64,000 nucleotides of DNA from Lasioglossum baleicum (GCF_051020765.1 NW_027469229.1:62001-126000), one strand, 5' to 3'; counted from the stretch's first letter, positions 19,285-28,457 are shown. Notes: generated by a model not told the origin, from the sequence alone. Made by a program: numbers and translations.

Positions 19285-19440
19285 GGGGTCCTAGGCTTTG
19301 TGGCGCCAACAGTGGAGACTCTGATCCACTGTCGGTCCGTACTCTCTATTTGAGGGTTGTCACAGAGCCAAATCCTCTCGCTCCACCTCCTCGTGGTGGA
19401 CCCTGGGACACACTGCGGTGTGTGCTAACGGAGCGAGAGG
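19285..19440 (+). ncRNA. HDV-like ribozyme at the 5' end of element C
   Basis: P1 is GGGGUCC (19285-19291) with GGACCCU (19398-19404), keeping the G1-U wobble while compensating the A-to-U change seen relative to A. P2 is CCUCUCGCUCC (19374-19384) with GGAGCGAGAGG (19430-19440): two G-U pairs of A become Watson-Crick pairs here. L3 is UCCUCGU, P4 is CACAC-tgcg-GUGUG, and J4/2 is CUAAC (19425-19429). The J1/2 insert keeps its two-tier stem with quite different bases (GGCTTTGTG/CACAGAGCC; ACAGTGGA/TCCACTGT). Confidence 0.85.
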
Positions 19441-19764
19441 TCGGAACTGAGTCGCAAGATGTCGACTCAGGACCGTAGACCGCAAACCGGAAGGCTCCGG
19501 AGCGGGGGGGCCTGCCTTTACCGGCCGGTCCTGCGAGGAGGAGAAACCTCTATAAAAAGTCCTTAACCCCAAGTTTTCGGCATGCGGCGAAGGGGCACTA
19601 CTCCCGGGAACGCGGCGCGCCGGGAGTGGGTCCGGTGGGTGCACCGGACCTTTAGCATGCCACCTCCGGGGTACCTGCCCACCCCCCGGAGTTTTTTGGG
19701 CTTCCTCAGGCAAGGCGGCTCTGCCTGAGGTGACTTTACTTCTGACCACTCTCGTGGGACTTAT
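19441..19764 (+). other. Element C leader between ribozyme and ORF1
   Basis: GC-rich and without an ORF. It is closely similar to the A leader, including hairpin GGTCCGGTGGGTGCACCGGACC-like sequence near 19636-19650 and the pre-ATG motif CACTCTCGTGGGA. Confidence 0.6.
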
Positions 19765-21960
19765 ATGGAATCACTAAATAAAAACCAAAACGAAAAACAG
19801 AAAAACCAAAAAAAAAAATATAATAATAATAAGGAGGTGAAGGAAGACAACATCGAGAAAGAAATCGTCGTGTACGAAATTTCCGACTCGGGGGAAGAAC
19901 AACAAATGGAAGAAGGCACGCAAACAATGGACATATGTCCAATTCCTGGTACCTCCACTCCATACAAACAAAATGAGGGGGATCCCTCTTCCATCTTCAC
20001 ACCAAGCAGGGCGCTTAACAGAAGCCCAATTCTACCAGTGGCCCGGGCAAAGCCCAACATTGACATGGAGATCGAGTGGAACATACATAAATTAACGACG
20101 ATCAAAAAAGAAGTGAGACCCCGATCCCATTCGGCCTCAGACGTCCCCGAAGTAGATAAACGCGAAACCCTGAACTTTGTACTTGAAGAAGACTCCCCTG
20201 AGCAGCAAAGAAAGAGGAAGAGGCTGCCCAGCAGACCAGAGGGCACCACAAATATGGACCTAACTACGAATGTAAAGTCACTTTCCGACGCCATAAAACA
20301 TCTGTCCTACCTAACTAAAGGTCGAGACGATGTTAAGCTAGAAATAAAGACAGCGATCACAAGAACAATCAAAACTTTCAATGATATGCAACGGACAATG
20401 AAGAGTGCCAATGATCAACGATCCAGAGATCGATCGTTAAGTAGATGCAGGAAATCCGCACAATCCCCGAAAAATAAGAGTCTAACTGACTTAAACACCC
20501 AAAACCAAGAGAATACAGACATACCAAAAAAGATTCTGGAGACCCGTAGCATTGGCACCCAAACTGGAAGCCCTGAAGAACTCGACGAGGTAGAAATGGA
20601 AACCTGGAATGAAAAAGAAGTAAATTATACAAACTATCTAGCAGTAAAAGACAGAAAATGGAACGATAAATGTTATCAGAGGACCACAATAACCAACACG
20701 AATATATTATCTGCGAAAGACGCAGACATAGCCTGCTTCGTCCCAGCGGACTTCAAGATCGATAAAGGTCCCAGCAAGGCCATTATGGACAGGCATCATG
20801 GACTAGAAGAAATAAAGGCACAGAACCCGGTGCCAGGCACAGTATTATACCTGGTAGTGGCCACGTGCATACCAGCTAGGAAATCCGGATCCGTTCCGGG
20901 TATCCTAAAAGAAAAATACGTCCACTACCTGGTAAACAGGGATAGCGAGCAGAACCACGCGAACCCGGAAGTCACTTTTCAAGCGCTGAAAGAACTTCGA
21001 GACATCACTACAGACTATAAGAGACAAAATTTGTCAATAAGCTGTCATGATAAACTCGACTCGAACGAGTTGAGGAAAATGGTGGAGGTCATCTTCCATA
21101 ATACAAATGTAGATGTTAGCATCCACGACAGCATACACAAGGAGGAGACCAAAAAGACCCAAAGCGGAGTGGAAACCATTCTTATCAATAGTGGTGGGAG
21201 ATCCTATGCGGAAACTCTTAAAGCCCTTAAAAATAATATAAACATTGATAAAGAAGGCTACTCCATCGCAGGGGTAAAATCAAGCAGGAAAGGTGAAGTC
21301 TTAGTGAAAATCAAAGGAGACACCGCCAAGGCATCCTGCTTTAGTTCCCTGATAAACGAGAGAGTATCGGGAGCCAAGGCATCAGTTGGAGGCTTCACCC
21401 AAAAAAAGGTCCTTCACCTAAAACAATTAGATGGCGACGTCACCACCGAAGACATTGGAAAAGCCATTCTAAATTACCTACCTGGAACACCAGCTGAGAG
21501 CATCACGATTAAGGCTCTGCGTCCCGCATTCGCTGGGAGTCAAAATGCAACAGTGATCGCCCCGACAGCTGTTGCAAATAAACTGTTGGCCGCCCGATCC
21601 CTTCGGGTAGGTTGGGGTCAATGTCGGATAATCGAACGCGAAGATATTCTGCAGTGTTTTAGATGCAGAGAATTCGGACACACCGCGAAGACATGCCAGG
21701 GGGCCGACAGGTCTAAACTGTGCCGCCGCTGCGGAAACGAAGACCACCAAGCAGCCCAATGCCAGCTTCCTGAAAAATGCATAATATGCCAAATAGAGGG
21801 CCACAGGGATGGTAATTTAAAATGTCCGGCTTACCGTAAAGCACTAGATGACGCCAGGGCTGCAAAAACTGCCAAGGAAAAAGAAAAAGAAGAAAAAGAC
21901 AAAGTCAGGAAAACCCTTCTGACCAAGTCCCCAACGTTAGACAGTCGACCTGCTATCTGA
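19765..21960 (+). CDS. Element C ORF1, gag-like zinc-knuckle protein
   Basis: A 731-residue ORF1 protein homologous to A ORF1. The N-terminus is Asn/Lys-rich, then acidic (YEISDSGEEQ). Residues about 110-250 are charged. The shared central motif DIACFVPADFKID follows. Three zinc knuckles lie near residues 630-690: CFRCREFGHTAKTC, CRRCGNEDHQAAQC and CIICQIEGHRDGNLKC. In the second knuckle Asp replaces the usual Gly before His, but the ligands are intact. The tail is a lysine-glutamate-rich segment. The ATG at 19765 is the first in frame and lies in the same context as in A. Confidence 0.92.
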   Translation: MESLNKNQNEKQKNQKKKYNNNKEVKEDNIEKEIVVYEISDSGEEQQMEEGTQTMDICPIPGTSTPYKQNEGDPSSIFTPSRALNRSPILPVARAKPNIDMEIEWNIHKLTTIKKEVRPRSHSASDVPEVDKRETLNFVLEEDSPEQQRKRKRLPSRPEGTTNMDLTTNVKSLSDAIKHLSYLTKGRDDVKLEIKTAITRTIKTFNDMQRTMKSANDQRSRDRSLSRCRKSAQSPKNKSLTDLNTQNQENTDIPKKILETRSIGTQTGSPEELDEVEMETWNEKEVNYTNYLAVKDRKWNDKCYQRTTITNTNILSAKDADIACFVPADFKIDKGPSKAIMDRHHGLEEIKAQNPVPGTVLYLVVATCIPARKSGSVPGILKEKYVHYLVNRDSEQNHANPEVTFQALKELRDITTDYKRQNLSISCHDKLDSNELRKMVEVIFHNTNVDVSIHDSIHKEETKKTQSGVETILINSGGRSYAETLKALKNNINIDKEGYSIAGVKSSRKGEVLVKIKGDTAKASCFSSLINERVSGAKASVGGFTQKKVLHLKQLDGDVTTEDIGKAILNYLPGTPAESITIKALRPAFAGSQNATVIAPTAVANKLLAARSLRVGWGQCRIIEREDILQCFRCREFGHTAKTCQGADRSKLCRRCGNEDHQAAQCQLPEKCIICQIEGHRDGNLKCPAYRKALDDARAAKTAKEKEKEEKDKVRKTLLTKSPTLDSRPAI

Positions 21961-22193
21961 ATCTATATAAACTACACCTATATATATAAACCACATACTT
22001 ACCTACTTTTACCAAACTAAAGCTACACATTTATCTGTATTCTACATACTTACATACTTACCTATACTTAAAGCTACCTACCTTTATTTATATATACTTA
22101 CCTCTATTTATACTTACCTCTATTTATCTACTTATCTTATTTATCTTATTTATTTATTCTTATTTATTTATTTAGTATATTTAAATAACTATA
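21961..22193 (+). repeat. AT-rich spacer between ORF1 and ORF2 of element C
   Basis: A 233-base spacer of TATATA, CTTACCTA and TTATTTAT-type simple repeats, with no ORF. A has 98 bases here and E has none. The low-complexity expansion probably separates the ORFs too far for simple stop-start coupling; a loosely structured path for scanning or reinitiation is possible. Confidence 0.7.
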
Positions 22194-25100
22194 ATGCTAC
22201 CACAAACTGCTATTCCGGTTCCTGGGATAGAAAGAAAGCACATAAGAATACTACAGATCAACCTAAACCACTGTAAGGTGGCCCAAGAACTTGTCACGCA
22301 TGCCGCCGCCCAGTTCGAGGCGGACATAGTTATTATATCTGAACCATGGTCTCCACCTACCTATTGGTATAATGATGGGTACAAGAATTCCTCAATTTGG
22401 ATTCCACATGCGGGCACGTTTTCCAACATCAGAGGTCTATACAGCGGCAGGGGCATCGTGGCCATACAGCTGGAGACTTCTATTATCGTGGCATGCTACT
22501 TTTCCCCTAATATCCCTATGGATGCATACAAAGACCGAATCGCCGAATTAGAAAATTTTTTGAGTTCAATTGACATAAATAGATGCATCATTGCAGGAGA
22601 TTTTAATGCAAAATCCCCCGCGTGGGGCTCCACAACATTGGATGAAAGAGGAGGAATAATTATGGAGCTTAACAATAGCTGTGATCTGACACCCACCCTC
22701 AGCCAAGGTACATTTACCTTCGAAAGAAACGGTCGAAGATCGCTGATTGATTTTATGCTATGTGGAAAGACCATGGCTGAAAACATCATCAGCAGCCACA
22801 TTCTAGACGAATACACTGCATCCGATCATCGCTATCTCCTGCATGAAATCCAACTAAATGAACCAAAAAAGAACATAACGCAGAAACTAAATAAGAAGAT
22901 AAACATTAAAGATTTCACTAAACTATATACACAACTAACAAAAATAGCTGATCCACTCACCATAGCCACGATCGAAGATATTGATACTTACATACAACTT
23001 CTGGAAGAAATATTTGAATCCACTTGCTATTATCCACAACCAGCACTGAAAAGAAAGGAGGTCTGGTGGTGGAACCCAGATATAGCCACACTCAGAAGAG
23101 CAGCCATAAAAACACGACGAGAACTACAAAGAGCACGAGCTAAGGGCAAACCCACAGAACTAATAGAAACGTACAAAAACAAGCATAAAGAAAAAAAGAA
23201 AGCATTGAAAATATCCATAAACAATGCAAAGAAAAAGGCATGGACTGACCTTATAAACGGTATAGAGGCTGATATCTGGGGCAAACCTTACAAATGGGTG
23301 ATGAGCACGGTGACATGCAGGCCTCCACCTACTGTATTATCAGATAATGACACAAGAGGAGTCATTGAAAATCTATTTCAAACATCACCTGATCCGGAAA
23401 AATATGCACCGAACAATAGCCCCGGTCAAGATCCCAGCGATGATAGCCCGTTCTCGATATCTGAAATCCAGGAAGCAATAAAGGCGGTCAAAAAGAAGGC
23501 TCCAGGTCCAGACGGTCTACCCTCTGAGGTTGTCAAACTGCTAGGGGCGATCGCGGCACCTCACATGACACACCTAATAAATACTTGCTATAATTTGGGC
23601 TACTTCCCCAGACCGTGGAAAAAGGGTAGATTAGTTCTAATACCAAAAAAGCCGGGACCAGATGGCAGAGTTGGATGGAGACCACTGACCATCCTATCAA
23701 ATGTTTCCAAAGTTCTTGAATACTGCCTTAAAACAAGACTACTGAGTAGAACTAAATTCGAACCAAACCAATACGGTTTCTGCCGCGGAAAAAGTACCAT
23801 TCACTCAATTGCTGAGGTGGTTAAGTGCTGGAACGCTGCCAAGAAAAAAAACCACCACTGTGCCATGATCGCACTTGATGTGCGTAATGCGTTTAACACT
23901 GTCAAGTGGCATAATCTAGTAAAGGCTCTATCAACTAGAAACCTACCCAAAAGACTATTCGATATCCTTAAAAACTACCTTGAGGACAGAGCAGTGGTAT
24001 TCACTGATAGCTCGGGACAACAACAGATAATTAATATCTACGCGGGAGTACCCCAGGGTTCGGTGCTTGCACCTATACTCTGGAATATTCAATATGATGA
24101 ATTATTAAGAATAGCCCTCCCCCGAGGCGCCTACCTCTACGGCTACGCCGATGACGTGGCATTAATCGTCACAGCTTCAGAAGCAGAAGACCTGTCCATG
24201 AGGGCCACCATAGCTCTGATGAAAATCAGCCGTTGGTTCGAGCTGAATCAGATGTCTCTGGCTCCCGAGAAGTCCGAGTTGCTGCTACTTACAGGACGAA
24301 AATCTACACGAGGGATCAACATCAAGCTTAACGACACCACACTAGAGCCCCAAAAGGTGATAAGATACCTGGGTTTGATGATGGAAGGAAACCAATACTA
24401 CGGCAATCACCTAAACTCTGTAGTAGACAAGGCAGCCAGAATAGCAGGCGCACTTAACAGAGTTATGCTCAACATCGGTGGGTCCTCCTACTGCTCGAGG
24501 ATATTGTATTATAGAGTGGTCGAGTCGGTGGTGCTCTATGCAGCTCCAATTTGGGCAATAGTTGCAAATCGCACCACAAAAGCAAGGATTATAAATAGGG
24601 TCCAAAAACTATCCCTAGCCAGAGTGGTTCGAGCATATAGAACCACCTCCTTGGACGCACTATGTGTACTGGCGGGCACCCCCCCGCTTACCCTACTGGC
24701 TGAAGAGAGACGCCGCATCTTCTTGAGAACCGTAGACGTCGACAGAACTCACGAAGATTTCTATCAAATAAAACTGAAAGAAATCAAAGAAGAGGAAAGA
24801 AAGGAAACGATAATACGCTGGCAAACACGGTGGGATAGTGCTTGCCACGGACGACATACATATGCTCTCATCCCAAATATATCGGAATGGACAGACTGGG
24901 GTCCACAGATAATGGACTTTCACTTGACCCAGCTTCTTACGGGACATGGATGCTTCTCAAACTATCTAGCCAGGATAGGAAAACGAAAAGACGATAAATG
25001 CATCGCGTGCAACGTCGCGGTTGATAGCCCAGAACACACACTAATAGAGTGTCCAGCGTGGGAAAACCCAAGGACCAGCCTAATAAACGCGATCGGCCCA

Positions 25101-25286
25101 CTACATTGGAAAGACCTGATTTTGGTTCTAAAAGACAAAACAAAGATGCCCTTAATAAGGACATATATCAATGACATAATGAAAGCCAAAGAAGAAAAGG
25201 AACGTCAAATCCAACAGGAAGAACGTACCCGTAGACGTGAACAAGGAATAAATAGACAAGAAGACAGAACTCAAAGAAGAAGATAG
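22194..25286 (+). CDS. Element C ORF2, APE endonuclease-reverse transcriptase
   Basis: A 1030-residue polyprotein homologous to A ORF2. Endonuclease: ILQINLNHCKVAQ near residues 20-30, SEPWSPP, GDFNAKSPAWGS and ASDHRYLL. Reverse transcriptase: LVLIPKKPGPDGRVGWRP, ALDVRNAFNTVKW, GVPQGSVLAPILW and YADD near residue 660. The C-terminal CCHC finger is CIACNVAVDSPEHTLIEC, followed by a basic Glu/Arg-rich tail. The first ATG is before the endonuclease motif, so the start is consistent. All catalytic motifs I can check are intact. Confidence 0.95.
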   Translation: MLPQTAIPVPGIERKHIRILQINLNHCKVAQELVTHAAAQFEADIVIISEPWSPPTYWYNDGYKNSSIWIPHAGTFSNIRGLYSGRGIVAIQLETSIIVACYFSPNIPMDAYKDRIAELENFLSSIDINRCIIAGDFNAKSPAWGSTTLDERGGIIMELNNSCDLTPTLSQGTFTFERNGRRSLIDFMLCGKTMAENIISSHILDEYTASDHRYLLHEIQLNEPKKNITQKLNKKINIKDFTKLYTQLTKIADPLTIATIEDIDTYIQLLEEIFESTCYYPQPALKRKEVWWWNPDIATLRRAAIKTRRELQRARAKGKPTELIETYKNKHKEKKKALKISINNAKKKAWTDLINGIEADIWGKPYKWVMSTVTCRPPPTVLSDNDTRGVIENLFQTSPDPEKYAPNNSPGQDPSDDSPFSISEIQEAIKAVKKKAPGPDGLPSEVVKLLGAIAAPHMTHLINTCYNLGYFPRPWKKGRLVLIPKKPGPDGRVGWRPLTILSNVSKVLEYCLKTRLLSRTKFEPNQYGFCRGKSTIHSIAEVVKCWNAAKKKNHHCAMIALDVRNAFNTVKWHNLVKALSTRNLPKRLFDILKNYLEDRAVVFTDSSGQQQIINIYAGVPQGSVLAPILWNIQYDELLRIALPRGAYLYGYADDVALIVTASEAEDLSMRATIALMKISRWFELNQMSLAPEKSELLLLTGRKSTRGINIKLNDTTLEPQKVIRYLGLMMEGNQYYGNHLNSVVDKAARIAGALNRVMLNIGGSSYCSRILYYRVVESVVLYAAPIWAIVANRTTKARIINRVQKLSLARVVRAYRTTSLDALCVLAGTPPLTLLAEERRRIFLRTVDVDRTHEDFYQIKLKEIKEEERKETIIRWQTRWDSACHGRHTYALIPNISEWTDWGPQIMDFHLTQLLTGHGCFSNYLARIGKRKDDKCIACNVAVDSPEHTLIECPAWENPRTSLINAIGPLHWKDLILVLKDKTKMPLIRTYINDIMKAKEEKERQIQQEERTRRREQGINRQEDRTQRRR

Positions 25287-25685
25287 ACCTCTATCTATTC
25301 ATGTATATATGTATGTATGTATGTATGCACGTATGTATGTATGTATGTATGTATGCATTTATCTATTTATATTGTAACCTAGGAAATAGGTTGGTCTTTA
25401 GAGACTGAGATGATTGTACATACGTAAATTTTACATTTATTTATTGTATATATTGAAATAGGTAGGCCCGATGAGGCCAGAGGATGTGTATATATAGTCA
25501 ATTTCATAGGGCGGAATTGTATCTCTCTCTGCGTGCAGTAATGCCGATAGGCGGTTTCCGCGTAGGGTAGGGGGTCGTTTTCGTTTTCCACCTAGAACTA
25601 TAGGATTAGAGGAGGAGGGGTTTTTAGGAGGTATACAACATCGGAGTCCCTCACGACGTACGGAATGTATTTTCCCCTCCTCGTT
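25287..25685 (+). other. Element C 3' UTR with GTAT microsatellite and terminal hairpin
   Basis: (GTAT)n repeats at about 25303-25352. The end, from about 25609, has GGAGGAGGGG pairing with CCCCTCCTC (25674-25682) and the same loop motif as A (GGAGTCCCTCACGACGTACG), then GTT and poly(A). Close sequence identity to A over the last 80 bases implies selection on this 3' end. Confidence 0.65.
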
Positions 25686-25709
25686 AAAAAAAAAAAAAAA
25701 AAAAAAAAA

Positions 25710-25758
25710 GGTTAGGTTAGGTTAGGTTAGGTTAGGTTAGGTTAGGTTAGGTTAGGTT
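25710..25758 (+). repeat. TTAGG telomeric tract between C and E
   Basis: About ten perfect GGTTA units ending GGTT; the longest clean tract in the window. Confidence 0.96.
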
Positions 25759-25926
25759 GGGGTCCGAGGGATACGGGGTTCTCCAATGATGACTCGGAAT
25801 CATTGGAGGATATGACTGCAGTGGCGGTGGTCCGTATCCTAAAATCCTCTTGCTCCACCTCCTCGTGGTGGACCCTGGGGCACGGCACTGATGTATACCA
25901 GTGTCGTGTGCTAACGGAGCGAGGGG
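25759..25926 (+). ncRNA. HDV-like ribozyme at the 5' end of element E
   Basis: P1 is GGGGUCC (25759-25765) with GGACCCU (25870-25876), again with the G1-U wobble. P2 is CCUCUUGCUCC (25846-25856) with GGAGCGAGGGG (25916-25926). L3 is UCCUCGU, the same core as in HDV itself. P4 is ten pairs long here (CACGGCACTG/CAGTGTCGTG), replacing the five-pair P4 of A and C. J4/2 is CUAAC (25911-25915). The J1/2 stem covaries with A (GGATACGG/CCGTATCC against GGATATGG/CCATATCC). Confidence 0.85.
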
Positions 25927-26039
25927 TGAGTGGGTGCACTGACGGATCTCTGTATGGCAGTACAAAACGAACGCAGTGCACTCCAGGGACGGATTATTGT
26001 ATGACGACTGAAAGGGCACGTAGGAGAGTTTATTGCAAA

Positions 26040-26525
26040 ATGACACCGCCTAAGTTCCCTTTAGAAAAAGTTTACGGTGCAGGGGAGGGATACCCCAGTA
26101 CCGGCGGTGGGGACGTTGTCGCGCGAGCGTCCCCGGCGTCGTCATCCGGCAATCGCGAGCTCGGGTTGGTGGACCACTTGGCCACCCGAGAAGTAATGGC
26201 GACAAGCGATGCCTCCGTGAGCGGAGATGCCTCCCATGCTCTGAGCGTGGGAGAGGTCCCAGAGGTGGGAGTGGCATCTGCCAGTGCCCCCCCATCTCTG
26301 GACGTGGGTAAGGCAGGAGGTTCAACGGGCGCGACGGGCCGCGCAACGCGCCAATCGTCGAGAACTGCCGCGACGAAGGGAGGTCCGGTGGTGATAATCG
26401 ACGACACCGATGACGACACTGCCAACCCCGGCCACGACCTACCGTGGCTGGGCGATACCTTCCAGCTGGGAGGTGGATCAGACCACACGTCCGCGTCCGG
26501 GAGGTCCCACAAACGCCGGCGGTGA
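26040..26525 (+). pseudogene. Element E ORF1 N-terminal part, probably frameshifted
   Basis: An open frame from the ATG at 26040 to a TGA at 26523-26525. It is rich in Ala, Ser and Gly and ends with an acidic patch (VVIIDDTDDDTANPGHD) like the acidic N-terminal segments of A and C ORF1. The main ORF1 frame (from 26410) overlaps it in the +1 frame. One extra base near 26515-26522 would explain the split: removing it joins the acidic segment to the main frame. Alternatives are a sequencing error or a real internal start at 26410. Confidence 0.45.
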
Positions 26526-28455
26526 ACATCAGTCCGACTCGGACAACGAGCAGGCCACGGGGGGTCGGAAGGGCGAGAAGAAGTCCATCTCGAGGAAGAA
26601 GGACTCCACCCCAGCGGTGGCGGAGATGGCGAGGCAGATCAGCGGCCTCTCCACAGGCGAGATCATGCAGGAGTTCCTGCAGAAGGTCCGCCTGGTGGAG
26701 ACAACCGCCCTCAAGAGTGGCAACCTTAAGGGCACTTACGTGCGCGACCTCAAGGTGTCTGCACGTTATGCCGAGGCGGCACTACTTGAGGTCGTGCAGA
26801 GGGGGGAAAAAGTACCGGGCCCCCCCAACACCGCTGATCTGCCTGTGGCAGCCTCCTTCCCTCCCCCGCAGGATACAGAAGCCCGTATACGCTCGCTGCA
26901 AAAGCAGAACGAGCACCTGCGGGGGATGGTGGCGGAACTTGAGGCCACCATCAAGGCATACAGGGAGGAGATGATGACAATGAAGAGGAGTGGAGTGGCT
27001 TCGCAGCTTCTCCCCCCTCCCGCCAAGCCGTCGTCATCATCTCCTCCCCGAGCGGAAACAACACAGCCGGGGAAGTCGGTGGTGGTCCTGTCCGAACCTC
27101 CTCCTCCGTCACCGGAGCCGGGGGCGGGCTCAAGCGGGCTCCTGGAACAGCTGGGAGCCCTGCTAGATGCCAAGCTGGCGCCCATAAAGAGGGTGCAGGC
27201 GAGGCTGAGCGAGGCGGTTTTCGGGCCCCCTCGCTCGCCCCCTGCCCCTCGAAACGGTGGCAAGGTCCCGGCGGACCCCCCCAAGCCCTCTCCTCCTCTT
27301 CCCGCCGGCACTTCTTCTTCTTCACGCCCGGGAGACGGGAAAAAGAAGAAGAAGAAGAAAACGAAGAAGAAGAAGAGTGCCCCCGCCCCCAGCTCGCAGC
27401 CGAGTAAGACGGCTCCGGCCCGCACCGTGCCAGTCAACCCCTCGTCTGAGGGGACCTGGGCGGATGTTGTGGGCCGGAAGGCTAAGAGGGCGGCCAAGAA
27501 GGCCGCGAACCCTCCCCCGCCCCCCTCTAAGGGACTCCAAGGGGCCCCTCAGGGAAAGGGAAAAGGAGGGCGAGCCCCGCCCAGGGTGGCCACCCCTCCA
27601 AAGACGGCAGCGATTTCGCTGTCCATTCCGGAGGGGTGCAAGACCACCCTGGCGGAGGCGATGGCGGCGGCGAAAGCGGCCATCAAGCTCAGCGAGCTGG
27701 GGGTGGGAGAAATCCGCACCAAGCGGGCGGTGACCGGGGGTCTTCTACTGGAGATCCCCGGCCCTGAGGGAGGTGCCAAGGCCGACGCCCTGGCATCAAA
27801 AATGGCCGCGGCACTAATCGGCCTGGGGGTGCGGGTCAACAGGCCCCTGAAAACGGCGGATCTCCGCCTGAGGGGCCTGGACGACTCCGTCACCCCCGAG
27901 GAGGTGAAGGCGGCGGTAGCTGAAGCCACGGGGTGCCCACCCGACACTATTAAGGTCGGGGACATCAAGTCCCCGGCAGCAGGGTTGGGCACCACGTGGC
28001 TGAAATGCCCCGCCGCGGCCGCCCGCCTTTTGGCGGGCGCGGGAAAGTTGCGGGTGGGCTGGTCCACCGCAAAAGTAGAGGCACTGGCCGCAAGGCCGTT
28101 GCAGTGCTTCCGTTGCCTGGCGGTTGGACACGTCAGGCAGCGGTGCACTAGCACGGTCGACCGTAGCGGCCAGTGCTACAAGTGCGGTGTGACCGGCCAT
28201 CGGGCTAATGTGTGCCCGGCGGCCCCCCGGTGCCCGATTTGCACCGAGCTGGGGAGACCGGCCGGGCACAAAGCGGGGAGTGGCCTGTGCCCCCCGCTCC
28301 CGAGGAAAGGTCGAAAAGTCGGTGGGAAGGGGCCCACCGACAAACCGACCATGGAGGAAGGCGGGGGGACGGAAGTCATGGAGGTGGATCCCCCGCCTTC
28401 CTCTGAGCCGGCTGGCCGTGTGGAGGCCGCACCGGGAGCGTCAACGGGACCTTAA
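26410..28455 (+). CDS. Element E ORF1, gag-like zinc-knuckle protein (main frame)
   Basis: 681 residues from the first ATG in this frame. A predicted coiled coil lies near residues 155-190 (RIRSLQKQNEHLRGMVAEL). A proline/serine-rich stretch and a run of lysines (about residues 310-325) follow. Then comes an Ala-rich domain ending in RVGWSTAKVEA, equivalent to LRVGW in A and C. Three zinc knuckles lie near residues 563-625: CFRCLAVGHVRQRC, CYKCGVTGHRANVC and CPICTELGRPAGHKAGSGLC. The stop TAA overlaps the ORF2 ATG by one base. The real N-terminus is probably in the preceding frame (26040-26525). Confidence 0.85.
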   Translation: MTTLPTPATTYRGWAIPSSWEVDQTTRPRPGGPTNAGGEHQSDSDNEQATGGRKGEKKSISRKKDSTPAVAEMARQISGLSTGEIMQEFLQKVRLVETTALKSGNLKGTYVRDLKVSARYAEAALLEVVQRGEKVPGPPNTADLPVAASFPPPQDTEARIRSLQKQNEHLRGMVAELEATIKAYREEMMTMKRSGVASQLLPPPAKPSSSSPPRAETTQPGKSVVVLSEPPPPSPEPGAGSSGLLEQLGALLDAKLAPIKRVQARLSEAVFGPPRSPPAPRNGGKVPADPPKPSPPLPAGTSSSSRPGDGKKKKKKKTKKKKSAPAPSSQPSKTAPARTVPVNPSSEGTWADVVGRKAKRAAKKAANPPPPPSKGLQGAPQGKGKGGRAPPRVATPPKTAAISLSIPEGCKTTLAEAMAAAKAAIKLSELGVGEIRTKRAVTGGLLLEIPGPEGGAKADALASKMAAALIGLGVRVNRPLKTADLRLRGLDDSVTPEEVKAAVAEATGCPPDTIKVGDIKSPAAGLGTTWLKCPAAAARLLAGAGKLRVGWSTAKVEALAARPLQCFRCLAVGHVRQRCTSTVDRSGQCYKCGVTGHRANVCPAAPRCPICTELGRPAGHKAGSGLCPPLPRKGRKVGGKGPTDKPTMEEGGGTEVMEVDPPPSSEPAGRVEAAPGASTGP

Positions 28456-28457
28456 TG
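28453..28457 (+). promoter_or_regulatory. UAAUG stop-start overlap coupling ORF1 and ORF2
   Basis: TAATG: the last A of the ORF1 stop is the first base of the ORF2 start. In Bombyx SART1 the same UAAUG is used for termination-reinitiation, so ORF2 of E is inferred to be made by translational coupling. Confidence 0.8.

Larger units (their letters stand above)
19285..25709 (+). mobile_element. Element C: R1-clade telomeric non-LTR retrotransposon, complete
   Basis: Begins GGGGTCC after GGTT and ends with 24 A before GGTTAGG. It has the same plan as A: HDV-like ribozyme, GC-rich leader, ORF1, ORF2 and a 3' hairpin. It differs from A by a 233-base AT-rich spacer between the ORFs and a longer 3' UTR with GTAT microsatellites. 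Proteins of A and C are clearly homologous along their whole length but well diverged, so they are two families or old lineages rather than recent copies. Confidence 0.9.
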
